From: Bacillota bacterium
Lineage (GTDB): Bacteria > Bacillota > Clostridia > Lachnospirales > Lachnospiraceae
Reading direction: 5' to 3'
Assembly (NCBI GenBank): GCA_023389295.1
Contig: JAEWEO010000293.1
Coordinates: 1 to 17,481 of the forward strand
DNA: 17,481 nt
Part shown: in pieces, positions 1 to 6,410 of the stretch
Layout: each line of letters opens with the position of its first letter
How positions within the stretch are numbered: the first letter of the stretch is position 1
The notes under the pieces: model-generated
Told to the model about the DNA's origin: nothing
The model's input: the letters and a program-made list of their open reading frames with translations, nothing else
Database searches by the model: none
Translations under genes and position numbers: made by a program

Positions 1-178
1 CCTCCAAGATACGTTTTGGTTGTTGTAAGCGAAGTAAGAATTTCATTACTCCCTGCGTTTCTTTCTTTATGATTGGAACATGGTTAGCAAGTGCCTCTTT
101 TTCTAAGGCAAGTAGCTCCGGTGTGAGTTCTGCTTCCAAGGAATTAACATAGGCGGTTATTCTTTCATCTATAATCAT
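1..178 (-). CDS. trmR: tRNA 5-hydroxyuridine methyltransferase TrmR (YrrM-type O-methyltransferase), N-terminal part
   Basis: Only the first 59 codons are present; the gene runs off the left edge. The start ATG at 178-176 follows a purine-rich stretch (GAAAGG) at a reasonable distance. The peptide begins MIIDERITAYVNSLE and continues with an acidic helix, then VPIIKKETQ and a basic LQQPKRILE. This layout is typical of the N-terminus of the YrrM/caffeoyl-CoA O-methyltransferase-like family, and the visible end is just where the SAM-binding glycine motif should begin. TrmR of Bacillus subtilis methylates 5-hydroxyuridine at tRNA position 34 to 5-methoxyuridine in the cytoplasm. It lies 50 bases downstream of the MltG stub and is probably co-transcribed with it. 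In related genomes a U32-family peptidase (TrhP, which makes ho5U) often follows, but that would be outside the window. A different small-molecule O-methyltransferase cannot be excluded because the catalytic part is missing. Confidence 0.75.
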   Translation of the reverse strand, partial: MIIDERITAYVNSLEAELTPELLALEKEALANHVPIIKKETQGVMKFLLRLQQPKRILE

Positions 179-228
179 GATCTACCAAGCCTTTCTTCCA
201 TTAGAATCTAATATAATTTATATCTATC

Positions 229-702
229 TCAATTCGTATCAGTATCTGTCTGTGTGTTGTCATTTGAATTACTGTCATCGCCTGTTTCAGATACCTCATC
301 ATCTTTGATAATAGATGCAGAATAGTCCGTAATGATTGCTAATATCTCATCATAGGTCATGTCGGTGGAAATTTCATAGGTGCCTGGCATAATAACTTTA
401 TCCTCAAGCTTGGTTTTTAAGTAAAAAGAATATTTGTTTCTAATTGCTTGAGAAAGTTCCAACTTGCTTGCTACATCCATCGTAGTTTCACCTTTCTTTA
501 TCTGAAAGATAAGCTCTTTACCTGTTCCTATAGGATTAGCCCTGTCAGGTCCATAAAGTTGATAGGTGAAATCAAAAGCCAACTTACTTACATTAATAAT
601 CATGATGACTATAACGATATAAAACATGATGTTTAGTAACATGCGCACGATAAAGCTTGTTATTTTTAAAGTTAACTTCATGCTTGTGGACTTATTTGCC
701 AT
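229..702 (-). CDS. Membrane-anchored MltG/YceG-like protein lacking the catalytic domain
   Basis: This 157-residue protein has a short basic N-terminus, one long hydrophobic segment (about residues 14-40) and an extracellular part. Residues about 62-125 resemble the N-terminal LysM-like module of endolytic transglycosylase MltG: the pattern IFQIKKGETTMDVASKL, then a helix, then VIMPGTYEISTDMTYDEIL. Full MltG is about 340 residues and carries the catalytic Glu in a following domain; here that domain is replaced by an acidic Ser/Asn/Asp/Thr tail of about 30 residues. The stop codon is clean and the start has a good GGAGG sequence, so this looks like a real short gene rather than a recent truncation. 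Short MltG-like proteins occur next to RNase J in Lachnospiraceae (from memory). It cannot cleave glycan by the known mechanism; a scaffold or peptidoglycan-sensing role is inference. It follows RNase J by 60 bases. Confidence 0.72.
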   Translation of the reverse strand: MANKSTSMKLTLKITSFIVRMLLNIMFYIVIVIMIINVSKLAFDFTYQLYGPDRANPIGTGKELIFQIKKGETTMDVASKLELSQAIRNKYSFYLKTKLEDKVIMPGTYEISTDMTYDEILAIITDYSASIIKDDEVSETGDDSNSNDNTQTDTDTN

Positions 703-762
703 ATTTTACCTCCATGATGCCTTTCTCCTGCATTTTAACAGGTAGCCAGAAAGGCCTTATAA

Positions 763-2505
763 CTATACTTCCATAATAATCGGCAGTATCATCGGGTTTC
801 TCTTAGTCTTCTTCCAGATGAAGTCGCTAAGAGAATCTTTAATCTCAGTCTTCATCTTACCCCAGTCTGCGTTATTACGGCTCAGACATTTATCCAATGC
901 CTTTTCAACAACTACACGGGCTTCCTCCATCAGATTTTCTGACTCTCTAACATATACAAAGCCCCTAGATACAATGTCGGGTCCTGATAAAATTTGATTA
1001 CTATATTTTTCAAGTGAAATAACTACGATAATTAATCCATTTTCGGATAATAACTGTCTGTCTCTCAGAACGATATTACCTACATCACCTACACCCAGAC
1101 CATCCACAAGAATTCCTTGTGCCGGAACATCTCCTGTGATAGCCGCTTTCTCCTTTGATAAGGTTAATACCTTACCTGAAGATAAGATAAAGATATTATC
1201 CTTCGGAATACCTAGGGATTGCGCTAATTCTGCGTGACGAATTAAATGCTTGTATTCACCATGAACAGGTACCGCATATTTAGGTTTTGTCAAGGTATAG
1301 ATTAATTTAATCTCTTCCTGACAAGCATGACCTGATACGTGGGTATCCTGATATATAACCTTTGCTCCCTTCATTGATAACTCATTGATTACCTTTGAAA
1401 CAGCCTTTTCATTACCAGGTATTGGTGTGGAACTTAATATCACCACATCTCCCGGTTTGATGGTAACTTTTTTATGAATATTGGCTGCCATACGAGGTAG
1501 GGCTGCCATTGTTTCTCCCTGACTTCCGGTTGTAATTAATACTAATTGGTCATCTGTGTAGTTCTTCATCTGTTCGATTTCAATCAGCATGTTATCAGGC
1601 ATTTTAATATATCCAAGCTCTGTAGCAACAGATAAAATATTTACCATGCTACGACCTTCTACAACAATTTTTCTGCCATATCTCGCTGCTGAATTAATAA
1701 TCTGCTGTACTCTGTCTACGTTAGAAGCAAAGGTAGCAACAATAATTCTTTGTTTCGCGTAATCAGCAAAAATACTATCAAAGGTTTTTCCAACAGAACG
1801 TTCTGACATAGTATATCCCTGACGTTCTACATTGGTACTATCACATAGTAATGCCAATACTCCCTTTTTACCGATTTCACCAATTCTCTGTAAATCGATG
1901 GGTTCCCCATATACAGGTGTATAATCAACCTTAAAGTCACCGGTATGGAAGATGATGCCCTCTGGAGTATAGATTGCTAACGCAGAGGCATCCGCAATGC
2001 TGTGATTTGTTCGAATAAATTCTATTCTAAAACATCCAAGGTTTATGGATTGGCCATATTTAATTACCTTACGCTTCGTATTCTTCAAAAGATTATGTTC
2101 TTTTAGTTTAATCTCAATAATTGCTGTTGTCAATTTTGTTGCGTAAATGGGAACATTTACTTCTTTTAATATATAGGGTAGCGAACCAATATGATCCTCA
2201 TGTCCGTGAGTAATAACAAATCCCTTTACCTTATCGATATTCTCCTTAAGATATGTTACATCAGGAATTACTAAATCAATACCCAACATCTCATCTTCAG
2301 GAAATGATAATCCGCAATCAATTACAATAATATTGTCCTCATATTCAATTGCAGTTATATTCATACCAATCTGCTCTAATCCACCAAGTGGAATAATTTT
2401 TACACCGTTTAAATCAGCTTTTCTAATAGCTACTTTTTCATCTGCTTTTCTAATAGCCGTTTTTTCATCAGTTTTTCTGATAGCTATTTTTTCATTTTCT
2501 TTCAA
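763..2505 (-). CDS. rnj: Ribonuclease J (metallo-beta-lactamase/beta-CASP RNase)
   Basis: RNase J is a cytoplasmic 5'-3' exo- and endoribonuclease central to mRNA decay and rRNA maturation in Firmicutes. Counting from the TTG start chosen here the protein has 580 residues (family about 555). The zinc motif HGHEDH is at about residues 100-105, followed by the beta-CASP region (DSTNVERQG, ATFASNVDR, VEGRSMVN), HVSGHACQEE and VPVHGEYKHL, then a C-terminal domain of about 100 residues. The longest frame would begin at an ATG at 2547, but that ATG has no ribosome site, whereas a perfect GGAGGTG (2519-2513) sits 7 bases before the TTG at 2505-2503. The catalytic part begins near NGVKIIPLGGLEQIG; before it lie three copies of a 9-residue repeat unusual for the family. 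The fur-like gene lies upstream on the same strand, 137 bases away. Confidence 0.95.
   Translation of the reverse strand: MKENEKIAIRKTDEKTAIRKADEKVAIRKADLNGVKIIPLGGLEQIGMNITAIEYEDNIIVIDCGLSFPEDEMLGIDLVIPDVTYLKENIDKVKGFVITHGHEDHIGSLPYILKEVNVPIYATKLTTAIIEIKLKEHNLLKNTKRKVIKYGQSINLGCFRIEFIRTNHSIADASALAIYTPEGIIFHTGDFKVDYTPVYGEPIDLQRIGEIGKKGVLALLCDSTNVERQGYTMSERSVGKTFDSIFADYAKQRIIVATFASNVDRVQQIINSAARYGRKIVVEGRSMVNILSVATELGYIKMPDNMLIEIEQMKNYTDDQLVLITTGSQGETMAALPRMAANIHKKVTIKPGDVVILSSTPIPGNEKAVSKVINELSMKGAKVIYQDTHVSGHACQEEIKLIYTLTKPKYAVPVHGEYKHLIRHAELAQSLGIPKDNIFILSSGKVLTLSKEKAAITGDVPAQGILVDGLGVGDVGNIVLRDRQLLSENGLIIVVISLEKYSNQILSGPDIVSRGFVYVRESENLMEEARVVVEKALDKCLSRNNADWGKMKTEIKDSLSDFIWKKTKRNPMILPIIMEV
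2413..2493 (-). repeat. 27-bp in-frame tandem repeat, three copies, at the N-terminus of RNase J
   Basis: The coding strand contains three adjacent 27-base units encoding EKIAIRKTD, EKTAIRKAD and EKVAIRKAD. They sit between the start codon and the first conserved strand of RNase J (NGVKIIPLGG). The units differ by only a few bases each, as expected for recent slippage duplication. The resulting segment is highly charged, probably helical and outside the catalytic fold. Confidence 0.9.
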
Positions 2506-2519
2506 ATAATTGCACCTCC
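2503..2519 (-). promoter_or_regulatory. Ribosome binding site that selects the TTG start of RNase J
   Basis: On the minus strand GGAGGTG (2519-2513), 7 bases and TTG (2505-2503) form an ideal Gram-positive initiation site. The upstream in-frame ATG at 2547 lacks any comparable sequence, and starting there would place the Shine-Dalgarno inside the coding region. This decides the start and shortens the protein by 14 residues. Confidence 0.8.
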
Positions 2520-2560
2520 AATGGTTATTATGTACTTTTTTATCCATTAACTAAGTGCAT

Positions 2561-2588
2561 GATAAAACAAAAGAATTCAAGGATTCTT
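2561..2588 (-). terminator. Weak hairpin after the fur-like gene
   Basis: On the minus strand a 6-bp stem (AAGAAT/ATTCTT, plus positions 2571-2576 and 2583-2588) with a 6-base loop is followed by TTGTTTT. The stem is A/T-rich and short, so it would be a poor terminator. It is listed because it is the only such structure between fur and RNase J; read-through is likely. Confidence 0.25.
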
Positions 2589-2642
2589 CTAGTTTACAGG
2601 CGAATATATCCTATTCTCCTGCTATGAAATAGATTCAATAGA

Positions 2643-3092
2643 TTATTTGCTTTTACATTTTTTGCAATGACCGTAAAGCTTTACCTCGTGGTCAACTACG
2701 GTAAAACCTAAAGTTTCTTTTATCCGTTCTTCTAACGTCTCTAACAGATCATCTTGAAATGCGAAAATATTTCCGCAATCAAGGCAGATCAAATGATGAT
2801 GATGGTGGCAAGCATTCTCCTTGCCTTTTTTGCTAATCTCATAGCGTACAAACCCATCGTCAAGATTTAATTTATCTATTAGGTTTAATTCCGATAACAT
2901 TTGAATGGTACGATAAACAGTAGCGATCCCTATATCAGGATATTTCTTTTTAACGAAATCATAGATTTCTTCTGCGGTTAAATGTTTACCGGGTCTACTG
3001 TTTAGTACCTCAAGTATCGCCACTCTCTGTGTGGTTACCTTCAGTCCGTTTTGCTTTAATAAACTCTTGAATTGTTCCTGATTATCAGGCAT
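2643..3092 (-). CDS. Fur-family metal-dependent transcriptional regulator
   Basis: At 149 residues this has the usual Fur length and layout. A winged helix (about residues 10-85) includes VTTQRVAILEVL, LTAEEIYDFV and the recognition helix GIATVYRTIQML. The dimerisation and metal domain follows: a run of five histidines (96-100) directly before CLDC (Cys103, Cys106), and a second pair CKKC (Cys143, Cys146), making a complete four-cysteine structural zinc site. The family represses iron, zinc or peroxide-stress genes according to metal occupancy. Sequence alone does not settle Fur versus PerR versus Zur here, so no symbol is given. It lies between the DUF1292 gene and RNase J, all on the minus strand. 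The start ATG has only a modest GGTG site 5 bases upstream, suggesting low translation. Confidence 0.9.
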   Translation of the reverse strand: MPDNQEQFKSLLKQNGLKVTTQRVAILEVLNSRPGKHLTAEEIYDFVKKKYPDIGIATVYRTIQMLSELNLIDKLNLDDGFVRYEISKKGKENACHHHHHLICLDCGNIFAFQDDLLETLEERIKETLGFTVVDHEVKLYGHCKKCKSK

Positions 3093-3164
3093 TTTATCAC
3101 CTATTTTCGTCTAATCATATATCTTGCATTTAATATAATTTATAAGATTCATTTTATTAATTTT

Positions 3165-3434
3165 TTATAACAGTTCTATATCATCTAATAATTCCTGAAA
3201 AATCTTACCAACAGCTTCCAGCTCATGGTCATCATCTACTATATCATATATAGCTTCTTCATCGGTATCTTCTGATATATCCTTTAATATAAGAGCTTCC
3301 GCGTCTTCTTCCTCTTGGGTTGTACTAACGAGTAGATAATCAACGCCGCCCAGTCTTGTCTGTTCTATTACACGAAAAGTTACTTCCTCTTGGTCTTCGG
3401 TTGTGAATACGATTTCGTCCGGTTTATTTGCCAT
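3165..3434 (-). CDS. DUF1292 family protein (YrzB-like)
   Basis: A small acidic protein, 89 residues from the ATG at 3434-3432, which has a perfect GGAGG (3445-3441) 6 bases upstream. The longer frame from 3476 would place this Shine-Dalgarno inside the gene and is rejected. The sequence begins MANKPDEIVFTTEDQEEVTF, a two-strand pattern typical of DUF1292, followed by VDYLLVSTTQ and a very acidic stretch (EEEDAEALILKD) ending in a helix. The family has no established function. In many Firmicutes it follows ruvX and ireB, as here (ireB, ruvX, then this gene), which suggests co-expression with those genes. No metal or catalytic motif is visible. Confidence 0.88.
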   Translation of the reverse strand: MANKPDEIVFTTEDQEEVTFRVIEQTRLGGVDYLLVSTTQEEEDAEALILKDISEDTDEEAIYDIVDDDHELEAVGKIFQELLDDIELL

Positions 3435-3611
3435 TACGTGCCTCCAACTGTGAGTATCGTCAGTATAATAAATCAATTTAATAATCGGAAAGTTAGTATT
3501 CTTTCTGACGTATACTCTTTACCTATCCTTCTACTAATATTTTTCTCAAATAATTGGATTATTCTATTTTGCTTTCTAAATTTTGTACCTTTACATACAT
3601 AAAGTAAATTA

Positions 3612-4058
3612 CTATCTTTCCTGTTCGTTTTTTAAAAAGTTTAACTTATCCAGATATCCCTGCAAAATTAATACTGCTGCGAGCTTATCTACTACCTTTG
3701 CCTTATCTACGTAATCCATTTTTGTTTGTGATAATACCTGATGTGCTGCGACCGTAGTCAGTCTTTCATCCCAAAGGATAACCTCAAGTCCGGTTCGTTG
3801 TCTTAATCTTTCTGCAAATTCCTCTGACTTAATAGCACGTTCTCCAACGGAATTGTTCAGATGTTTCGGGTATCCCACTACAATTCGATTAACTTCATTT
3901 TCTTTTATCAGTTCTTCAATTCGGGCAAGGGTTTGACGAAGCTTGTTTTCTTGTTTACGGTGGATTACCTCAACTCCTTGAGCGGTTAAAAGTAGCGCAT
4001 CACTTATGGCCACTCCTACCGTCACAGAGCCGTAATCCAACCCCATTATTCTATTCAT
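3612..4058 (-). CDS. ruvX: Putative pre-16S rRNA nuclease / Holliday junction resolvase RuvX (YqgF)
   Basis: This 148-residue RNase H-fold protein has the expected family length. The three acidic positions of the active site are visible: Asp8 in IMGLDYGSVTVGVA, Glu98 in ILWDERLTT, and Asp124 in VVDKLAAVLIL. The VVGYPKHLNNSVGERA loop is also characteristic. YqgF/RuvX is implicated in 5' maturation of 16S rRNA in Escherichia coli and was originally proposed as an alternative Holliday junction resolvase. The start ATG has GGAGG 5 bases upstream. IreB starts upstream with a 47-base gap and DUF1292 lies downstream, the conserved Firmicutes order, so one transcript is likely. Confidence 0.94.
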   Translation of the reverse strand: MNRIMGLDYGSVTVGVAISDALLLTAQGVEVIHRKQENKLRQTLARIEELIKENEVNRIVVGYPKHLNNSVGERAIKSEEFAERLRQRTGLEVILWDERLTTVAAHQVLSQTKMDYVDKAKVVDKLAAVLILQGYLDKLNFLKNEQER

Positions 4059-4105
4059 TATGCCTCCATAGTACCAAAAAAATAGTACTCTTTTTATTCG
4101 TTACG

Positions 4106-4381
4106 TTATCTCCGGTAGGATTGATTGATTTCCGTATCAATGTAAAAACGCAACAATTCTTCGATAATCTCATCACGCTCTACCTTCATGATTAAGCTTC
4201 GAGCGCCCTTATGGCTCGTTATGTAGGTAGGATCTCCTGACATAACATATCCGACAATTTGATTTACCGGATTGTATCCCTTCTCAGTTAGAGCCGAGTA
4301 TACCGTATGAATAACTTCGCTAACTATAACTTCAGGTTCTTTCTTCACATTAAAATACTGTGTATTGTTTAATTTCTGCAT
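4106..4381 (-). CDS. ireB: IreB family regulatory phosphoprotein (DUF965)
   Basis: At 91 residues this matches the compact IreB family from end to end: VYSALTEKGYNPVNQIVGYVMSGDP, then YITSHKGARSLIMKVERDEIIEELLRFYI. In Enterococcus faecalis IreB is a cytosolic substrate of the PASTA-domain Ser/Thr kinase IreK and lowers intrinsic cephalosporin resistance; phosphorylation falls on threonines in the flexible N-terminus. Here Thr7 in KLNNTQYF is the only threonine in the first ten residues and the natural candidate. The start is supported by a GAGGAAG sequence just upstream. The gene heads the ireB-ruvX-DUF1292 set; no kinase or phosphatase is encoded in this window. In many Firmicutes alaS precedes this gene, but here mtaB does. 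Confidence 0.93.
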   Translation of the reverse strand: MQKLNNTQYFNVKKEPEVIVSEVIHTVYSALTEKGYNPVNQIVGYVMSGDPTYITSHKGARSLIMKVERDEIIEELLRFYIDTEINQSYRR

Positions 4382-4450
4382 TGAATCACTTCCTCTTCCA
4401 TCAAATCTGATAGCCCATACAATTTTGCTTCGTACATCTGATTAATTTAT

Positions 4451-4479
4451 ATATTAATATATTTAAGCAAAAAATTCAA
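4451..4479 (-). promoter_or_regulatory. Possible promoter of the ireB-ruvX-DUF1292 operon
   Basis: On the minus strand TTGAAT (4479-4474), a 17-base spacer and TAATAT (4456-4451) match sigma-A boxes at 4 of 6 positions each. The -35 box overlaps the mtaB stop codon. The surrounding sequence is very A/T-rich, so a chance match is possible. Confidence 0.35.
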
Positions 4480-5861
4480 TTGGTTATTTCACAAAGAAGA
4501 ATTTCATCTGTTAATGTATGATACACCTTAGCTTTCAGTATCTGATTTGATAAATCAACATCTCCTTTTACTGCCAATTTTAAAAACCTTTCATTGTGTC
4601 CAACCTGATATTTCGTTCCTTCTATCTGGATTTCTTCTTCAAAGAGAATTTTCTCTATTCTACCCAAAAAATATGTTTTATATTCCTCGGACATTTCCTC
4701 TGATAACGCGATAAGTGCATTACTTCGGATAGTTTTCACTTCCTCCATAACCTGATCCGGCATGACAGCTGCTTTCGTACCCGCTCTTTTGGAATACTTA
4801 AATACGTGAATATGAGAAAAGCCGATTTTTTTAACAAACTCCATCGTTTCTCCAAATTCCTCTTCCGTCTCTCCGGGAAAACCTACAATCACATCCGTTG
4901 TAAATGCAGGATGATCAAAATATTTTCGTATCATTTGGACACCTTCATAGTATTCCTCTGCACTATATTTACGATTCATTCTTTTTAGTACAGAATTGCT
5001 ACCGCTTTGAAGGGAAAGATGGAACTGAGGGCAAAATTGTTTTACTCCAGAAATTGCTTTTAAGAAGTTCTCTGTAATAATTCTTGGTTCTAGAGAACCT
5101 AATCTGATACGTTCAATCCCTTCGATCTGTCCAATTCTTACAATGAGGGAAGCAAGCCAGGTATTGTCCTGTTCCTTCTCACTTGTTATGTCTATTGTTT
5201 CTAGTTCCTCGCTGGAATTCTCTGCGTTATTCGATGCTTTACGATCAGTACCATAGGAAGAGATATGAATTCCGGTAAGAACAAATTCTTGATACCCTTT
5301 TTTCACCAATTCCCTAATCTCTGCAATGATATCGTCCTCTTTGCGGCTGCGAACCCTTCCTCTGACATAGGGAATGATACAATAGGAGCAAAAACGGTTA
5401 CAACCGTCTTGTATCTTTATAAATGCTCTGGTCTTTTCCATGGTTGTGATAACATTAAGCTCTTCATAATCCATTTCCTTATTGATGTCTACAACCAATT
5501 CTTCTTTATTATACCCATCCATGCATCTCTCAACCATGGATACGATATCTGATTTTTTGTTATTACCTACCACTAGATCAACTGCACTATCTGCAAGTAG
5601 TACTTCTTCCGCTGCTTGAACATAGCAGCCTACTGCCGCAATAATAGCTTTGGGATTCCTATTCTTAGCCTGATGTAACATCTGGCGTGACTTTCGGTCG
5701 GCAATATTTGTAACGGTACAGGTATTCACTACATAAACATCCGCTGTTTCTTTAAAATCGACAATATCATATCCTGCTGTTTCAAACATTGTACGCATAG
5801 CCTCAGTCTCATAGGAATTCACCTTGCATCCGAGACTAAGAAACGCTGCTTTTCTTTTCAT
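4476..5861 (-). CDS. mtaB: tRNA (t6A37-C2) methylthiotransferase MtaB
   Basis: This radical-SAM enzyme adds a methylthio group to t6A at tRNA position 37 (ms2t6A), using two [4Fe-4S] clusters. The N-terminal UPF0004 domain supplies three cluster cysteines (Cys12, Cys48 in NTCTVTNIAD, Cys79 in AVGCY). The radical-SAM motif is CNRFCSYC (Cys154, Cys158, Cys161), followed by LTGIHISSYG, the HLSLQSGSN segment and TDVIVGFPGET. A C-terminal TRAM-like RNA-binding domain covers about residues 395-461. The NTCTVTNIADRKSRQ signature favours MtaB (YqeV) over MiaB or RimO. At 461 residues it is slightly long because of an acidic, polar insertion at about 205-234, between HISSYG and WLASLI, not usual in the family. 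Translation starts after AAAGGA. The divergent HPr-like gene lies 179 bases upstream and ireB lies downstream. Confidence 0.95.
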   Translation of the reverse strand: MKRKAAFLSLGCKVNSYETEAMRTMFETAGYDIVDFKETADVYVVNTCTVTNIADRKSRQMLHQAKNRNPKAIIAAVGCYVQAAEEVLLADSAVDLVVGNNKKSDIVSMVERCMDGYNKEELVVDINKEMDYEELNVITTMEKTRAFIKIQDGCNRFCSYCIIPYVRGRVRSRKEDDIIAEIRELVKKGYQEFVLTGIHISSYGTDRKASNNAENSSEELETIDITSEKEQDNTWLASLIVRIGQIEGIERIRLGSLEPRIITENFLKAISGVKQFCPQFHLSLQSGSNSVLKRMNRKYSAEEYYEGVQMIRKYFDHPAFTTDVIVGFPGETEEEFGETMEFVKKIGFSHIHVFKYSKRAGTKAAVMPDQVMEEVKTIRSNALIALSEEMSEEYKTYFLGRIEKILFEEEIQIEGTKYQVGHNERFLKLAVKGDVDLSNQILKAKVYHTLTDEILLCEITN

Positions 5862-5980
5862 CTATCTAAATATCCTTTCTACTTAAACGTCATCATTTCC
5901 TATCTTTTCTTATTTTGAAATATTTGGAAGATACTTGATACCTATACAACTTTTCCACTTTTTTTTATGAACTTTGTATA

Positions 5981-6009
5981 TTGACTTTTAAATTGCTAAA
6001 TTATAGTAT
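5981..6009 (+). promoter_or_regulatory. Sigma-A-type promoter of the HPr-like gene
   Basis: TTGACT (5981-5986) matches the -35 consensus at 5 of 6 positions; with a 17-base spacer the -10 is TAGTAT (6004-6009), and the overlapping TATAGT at 6002 would give 15. A strong ribosome site, AAGGAGG at 6026-6032, lies 8 bases before the ATG. The whole region is A/T-rich. Confidence 0.6.
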
Positions 6010-6040
6010 ATACATATACTGAATAAAGGAGGAGTTATTA

Positions 6041-6274
6041 ATGAAGACAGTAAAAATATCATTAAATTCAATTGATAAGGTAAAAGCTTTCGTAAATGAC
6101 GTGACAAAATTTGATTCCGATTTTGATTTGGTTTCTGGCAGATACGTTATAGATGCAAAATCCATCATGGGTATTTTCAGTCTTGACTTATCTAAAGTTA
6201 TCGACTTAAATATCCATAGTGAGGAAAATATGGACAGCATCCTTGCTATCTTAAAACCTTATATTGTTGAGTAA
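6041..6274 (+). CDS. HPr-like protein lacking the phospho-accepting histidine
   Basis: The only plus-strand gene: 77 residues, slightly shorter than HPr (about 85-88). The best match is the segment YVIDAKSIMGIFSLDLSK, which aligns with the HPr stretch around regulatory Ser46 (KSIMGVMSL); Ser41 would be that serine. The overall beta-alpha-beta pattern also fits. In true HPr a conserved His15 in HARPA accepts phosphate from PEP via enzyme I; here the corresponding region reads NSIDKVKAFVNDV and the protein contains no suitable histidine (its only one is His59, in NIHSEEN). It therefore should not pass phosphate to sugar permeases. It may be regulatory, as Crh is in Bacillus (which also lacks His15), or structural; this is inference. 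It has its own promoter, a strong AAGGAGG site and an intrinsic terminator, so it is a monocistronic unit. Confidence 0.85.
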   Translation: MKTVKISLNSIDKVKAFVNDVTKFDSDFDLVSGRYVIDAKSIMGIFSLDLSKVIDLNIHSEENMDSILAILKPYIVE

Positions 6275-6291
6275 TAATTATTGCTATTATG

Positions 6292-6322
6292 AAGAGGTTG
6301 TCTAAACGACAGCCTCTTTTTT
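6292..6322 (+). terminator. Intrinsic terminator of the HPr-like gene
   Basis: An 11-bp stem (AAGAGGTTGTC, 6292-6302, with its complement 6308-6318, one G-T pair) and a 5-base loop TAAAC run into six T residues (6317-6322). It begins 18 bases after the stop codon. Read on the minus strand the hairpin is not followed by T residues, so it should not act efficiently for thiI, which ends further right. Confidence 0.9.
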
Positions 6323-6343
6323 GCTAACTCTTTTGTTTGTTTT

Positions 6344-6376
6344 TAAATTTTGTTTATAAATTTTGTTAATAAATTT
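6344..6376. repeat. Short A/T-rich direct repeat between the HPr-like gene and thiI
   Basis: Two 13-base units, TAAATTTTGTTTA (6344-6356) and TAAATTTTGTTAA (6357-6369), are followed by the first seven bases of a third. It lies in the convergent gap after both genes end. It may be slippage in A/T-rich spacer with no function. Confidence 0.6.
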
Positions 6377-6410
6377 ACTTTTACAAAGCTTCTTTTTTTA
6401 ATTTATCTCA

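Noticed and set aside
6292..6322. HPr-gene terminator acting also for thiI
   Set aside because: Read on the minus strand the hairpin is followed by CATAAT rather than T residues, and it lies about 90 bases beyond the thiI stop.
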